Position numbers and translations under genes: made by a program
Notes under the pieces: generated by a model
What the model saw: only the letters and a program-made list of their open reading frames with translations
Told to the model about the DNA's origin: nothing
The model's database searches: none
Shown here: piece by piece, positions 21,737 through 22,171 of the stretch
Layout of the letters: each line of letters opens with the position of its first letter
Numbering within the stretch: the stretch's first letter is position 1
IMG/VR virus record: IMGVR_UViG_3300042898_006867
Span: 1 to 22,171 of that record
DNA: 22,171 nucleotides
Origin: a virus
Reading direction: 5' to 3' (one strand)

Positions 21737-22171
21737 TCATGCGCCGATGCTGTCGAGGAACTCTTTGTATGACGCTCGTTCATTATCACTCAGGTCGTAT
21801 CCCCATCGGTCCATCAAGCCTTTGAACATCTCTAGGGCAGCCTCGCCAGAATCGGCAATCCCACGTATCCGAACGTCCGACGTCCACTCATAGCGCCCCC
21901 AGTTGTCGTCCCACGAAATACGGAACATCGCCCAATCATACTCTTCTCCTATCCAGGGAACGATGTAGTAATAGTCTCGTGTCTCCCAGGTCAGGCCGGG
22001 CGAGTGAGCGGTTTCATCGCCTAGCTTTCCAAGAAACAATACGTCGTCAGGAATTTGAGCCTGCATCTGTTCCAATTGACAGTCTCGGGAAAGGTCTTCA
22101 TCTGGCTTTTCTACCGGCTCCACAAAGAAATGGAGTTCAAAATTATCAAAGTTGATCAAAGGTTGCTTCAT
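21737..22171 (-). CDS. Small acidic protein of unknown function, first gene of passenger operon
   Basis: 144 residues from an ATG lying exactly at the window edge; an earlier start outside the window is possible. It is acidic, rich in Trp, Tyr and Phe (ETRDYYYIVPWIGEEYDW, ISWDDNWGRYEW), with a helical C-terminus (AALEMFKGLMDRWGYDLS). No signal peptide or motif. Codon use is less GC-rich than in the phage genes. With the two genes after it, it forms cargo behind the right copy of the 366-bp repeat. Confidence 0.65.
   Translation of the reverse strand: MKQPLINFDNFELHFFVEPVEKPDEDLSRDCQLEQMQAQIPDDVLFLGKLGDETAHSPGLTWETRDYYYIVPWIGEEYDWAMFRISWDDNWGRYEWTSDVRIRGIADSGEAALEMFKGLMDRWGYDLSDNERASYKEFLDSIGA

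Noticed and set aside
1-22171. tRNA, rRNA, CRISPR or integrase genes
   Set aside because: I found no cloverleaf-like segment, no ribosomal RNA signature, no spaced short repeats and no recombinase motif in any frame given.

Overview
The window looks like part of a prophage or phage-derived element, moderately GC-rich, from a Gram-negative-like bacterium. The gpA-type terminase set together with plus-strand families such as DUF6908, amidoligase and a stand-alone RarA C-terminal domain makes me think of Verrucomicrobiota, but this is a weak inference. Nothing in the window (no rRNA, no tRNA) fixes the taxon.

Layout. (1) About 120-5570, minus strand: a tightly overlapping phage packaging, lysis and head module, in transcription order small terminase, gpA-like large terminase, small holin-like protein, CHAP-like endolysin, membrane/coiled-coil protein, gpW-like joiner, portal, and an S49 capsid protease that is broken about 80 residues in. 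(2) 5660-6100: a lone lipoprotein with its own promoter. (3) 6194-17992, plus strand: an accessory and DNA-metabolism arm. It holds a ParB/Srx-domain protein, a frameshifted GT-A-like glycosyltransferase, a RarA/MgsA C-terminal-domain protein, an ATP-dependent DNA ligase, an amidoligase paired with a class II glutamine amidotransferase, an HTH protein, two AAA+ ATPases, a DUF6908 protein and small unknowns. Two minus-strand toxin-antitoxin modules, HipBA (8323-9857) and AbiE type (14773-16418), interrupt this arm. (4) 17993-22171: minus-strand passenger genes of unknown function, set behind two copies of the 3' end of the second AAA+ gene.

Four structural signals are not explained by the gene list. 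A 48-bp ungapped repeat occurs four times (7659, 10110, 11104, 16551), always in plus orientation and 6-17 nt before an ATG of the plus-strand arm, so it probably marks a shared promoter, operator or leader. A 366-bp segment covering the 3' end of the AAA+ gene and its flank is duplicated 2232 bp away, with a passenger gene in between. This looks like cassette accretion at an attachment-like or homologous site. The last codons of the portal gene recur in inverted orientation right at the GTG start of the ParB-like gene, which records a rearrangement or inversion of the head module relative to the accessory arm. Several plus-strand genes are separated by A/C-rich, G-poor linkers with no Shine-Dalgarno sequence.

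How the genes may work together: the minus module would package DNA and lyse the cell. The plus arm looks like a DNA processing and modification set (ParB plus glycosyltransferase, ligase, RarA-C, AAA+) and an amide-bond-forming pair (amidoligase plus ammonia-supplying amidotransferase). The toxin-antitoxin systems and the secreted or membrane unknowns look like cargo. The truncated protease, the frameshifted glycosyltransferase and the duplicated AAA+ fragment suggest the element is partly decayed.
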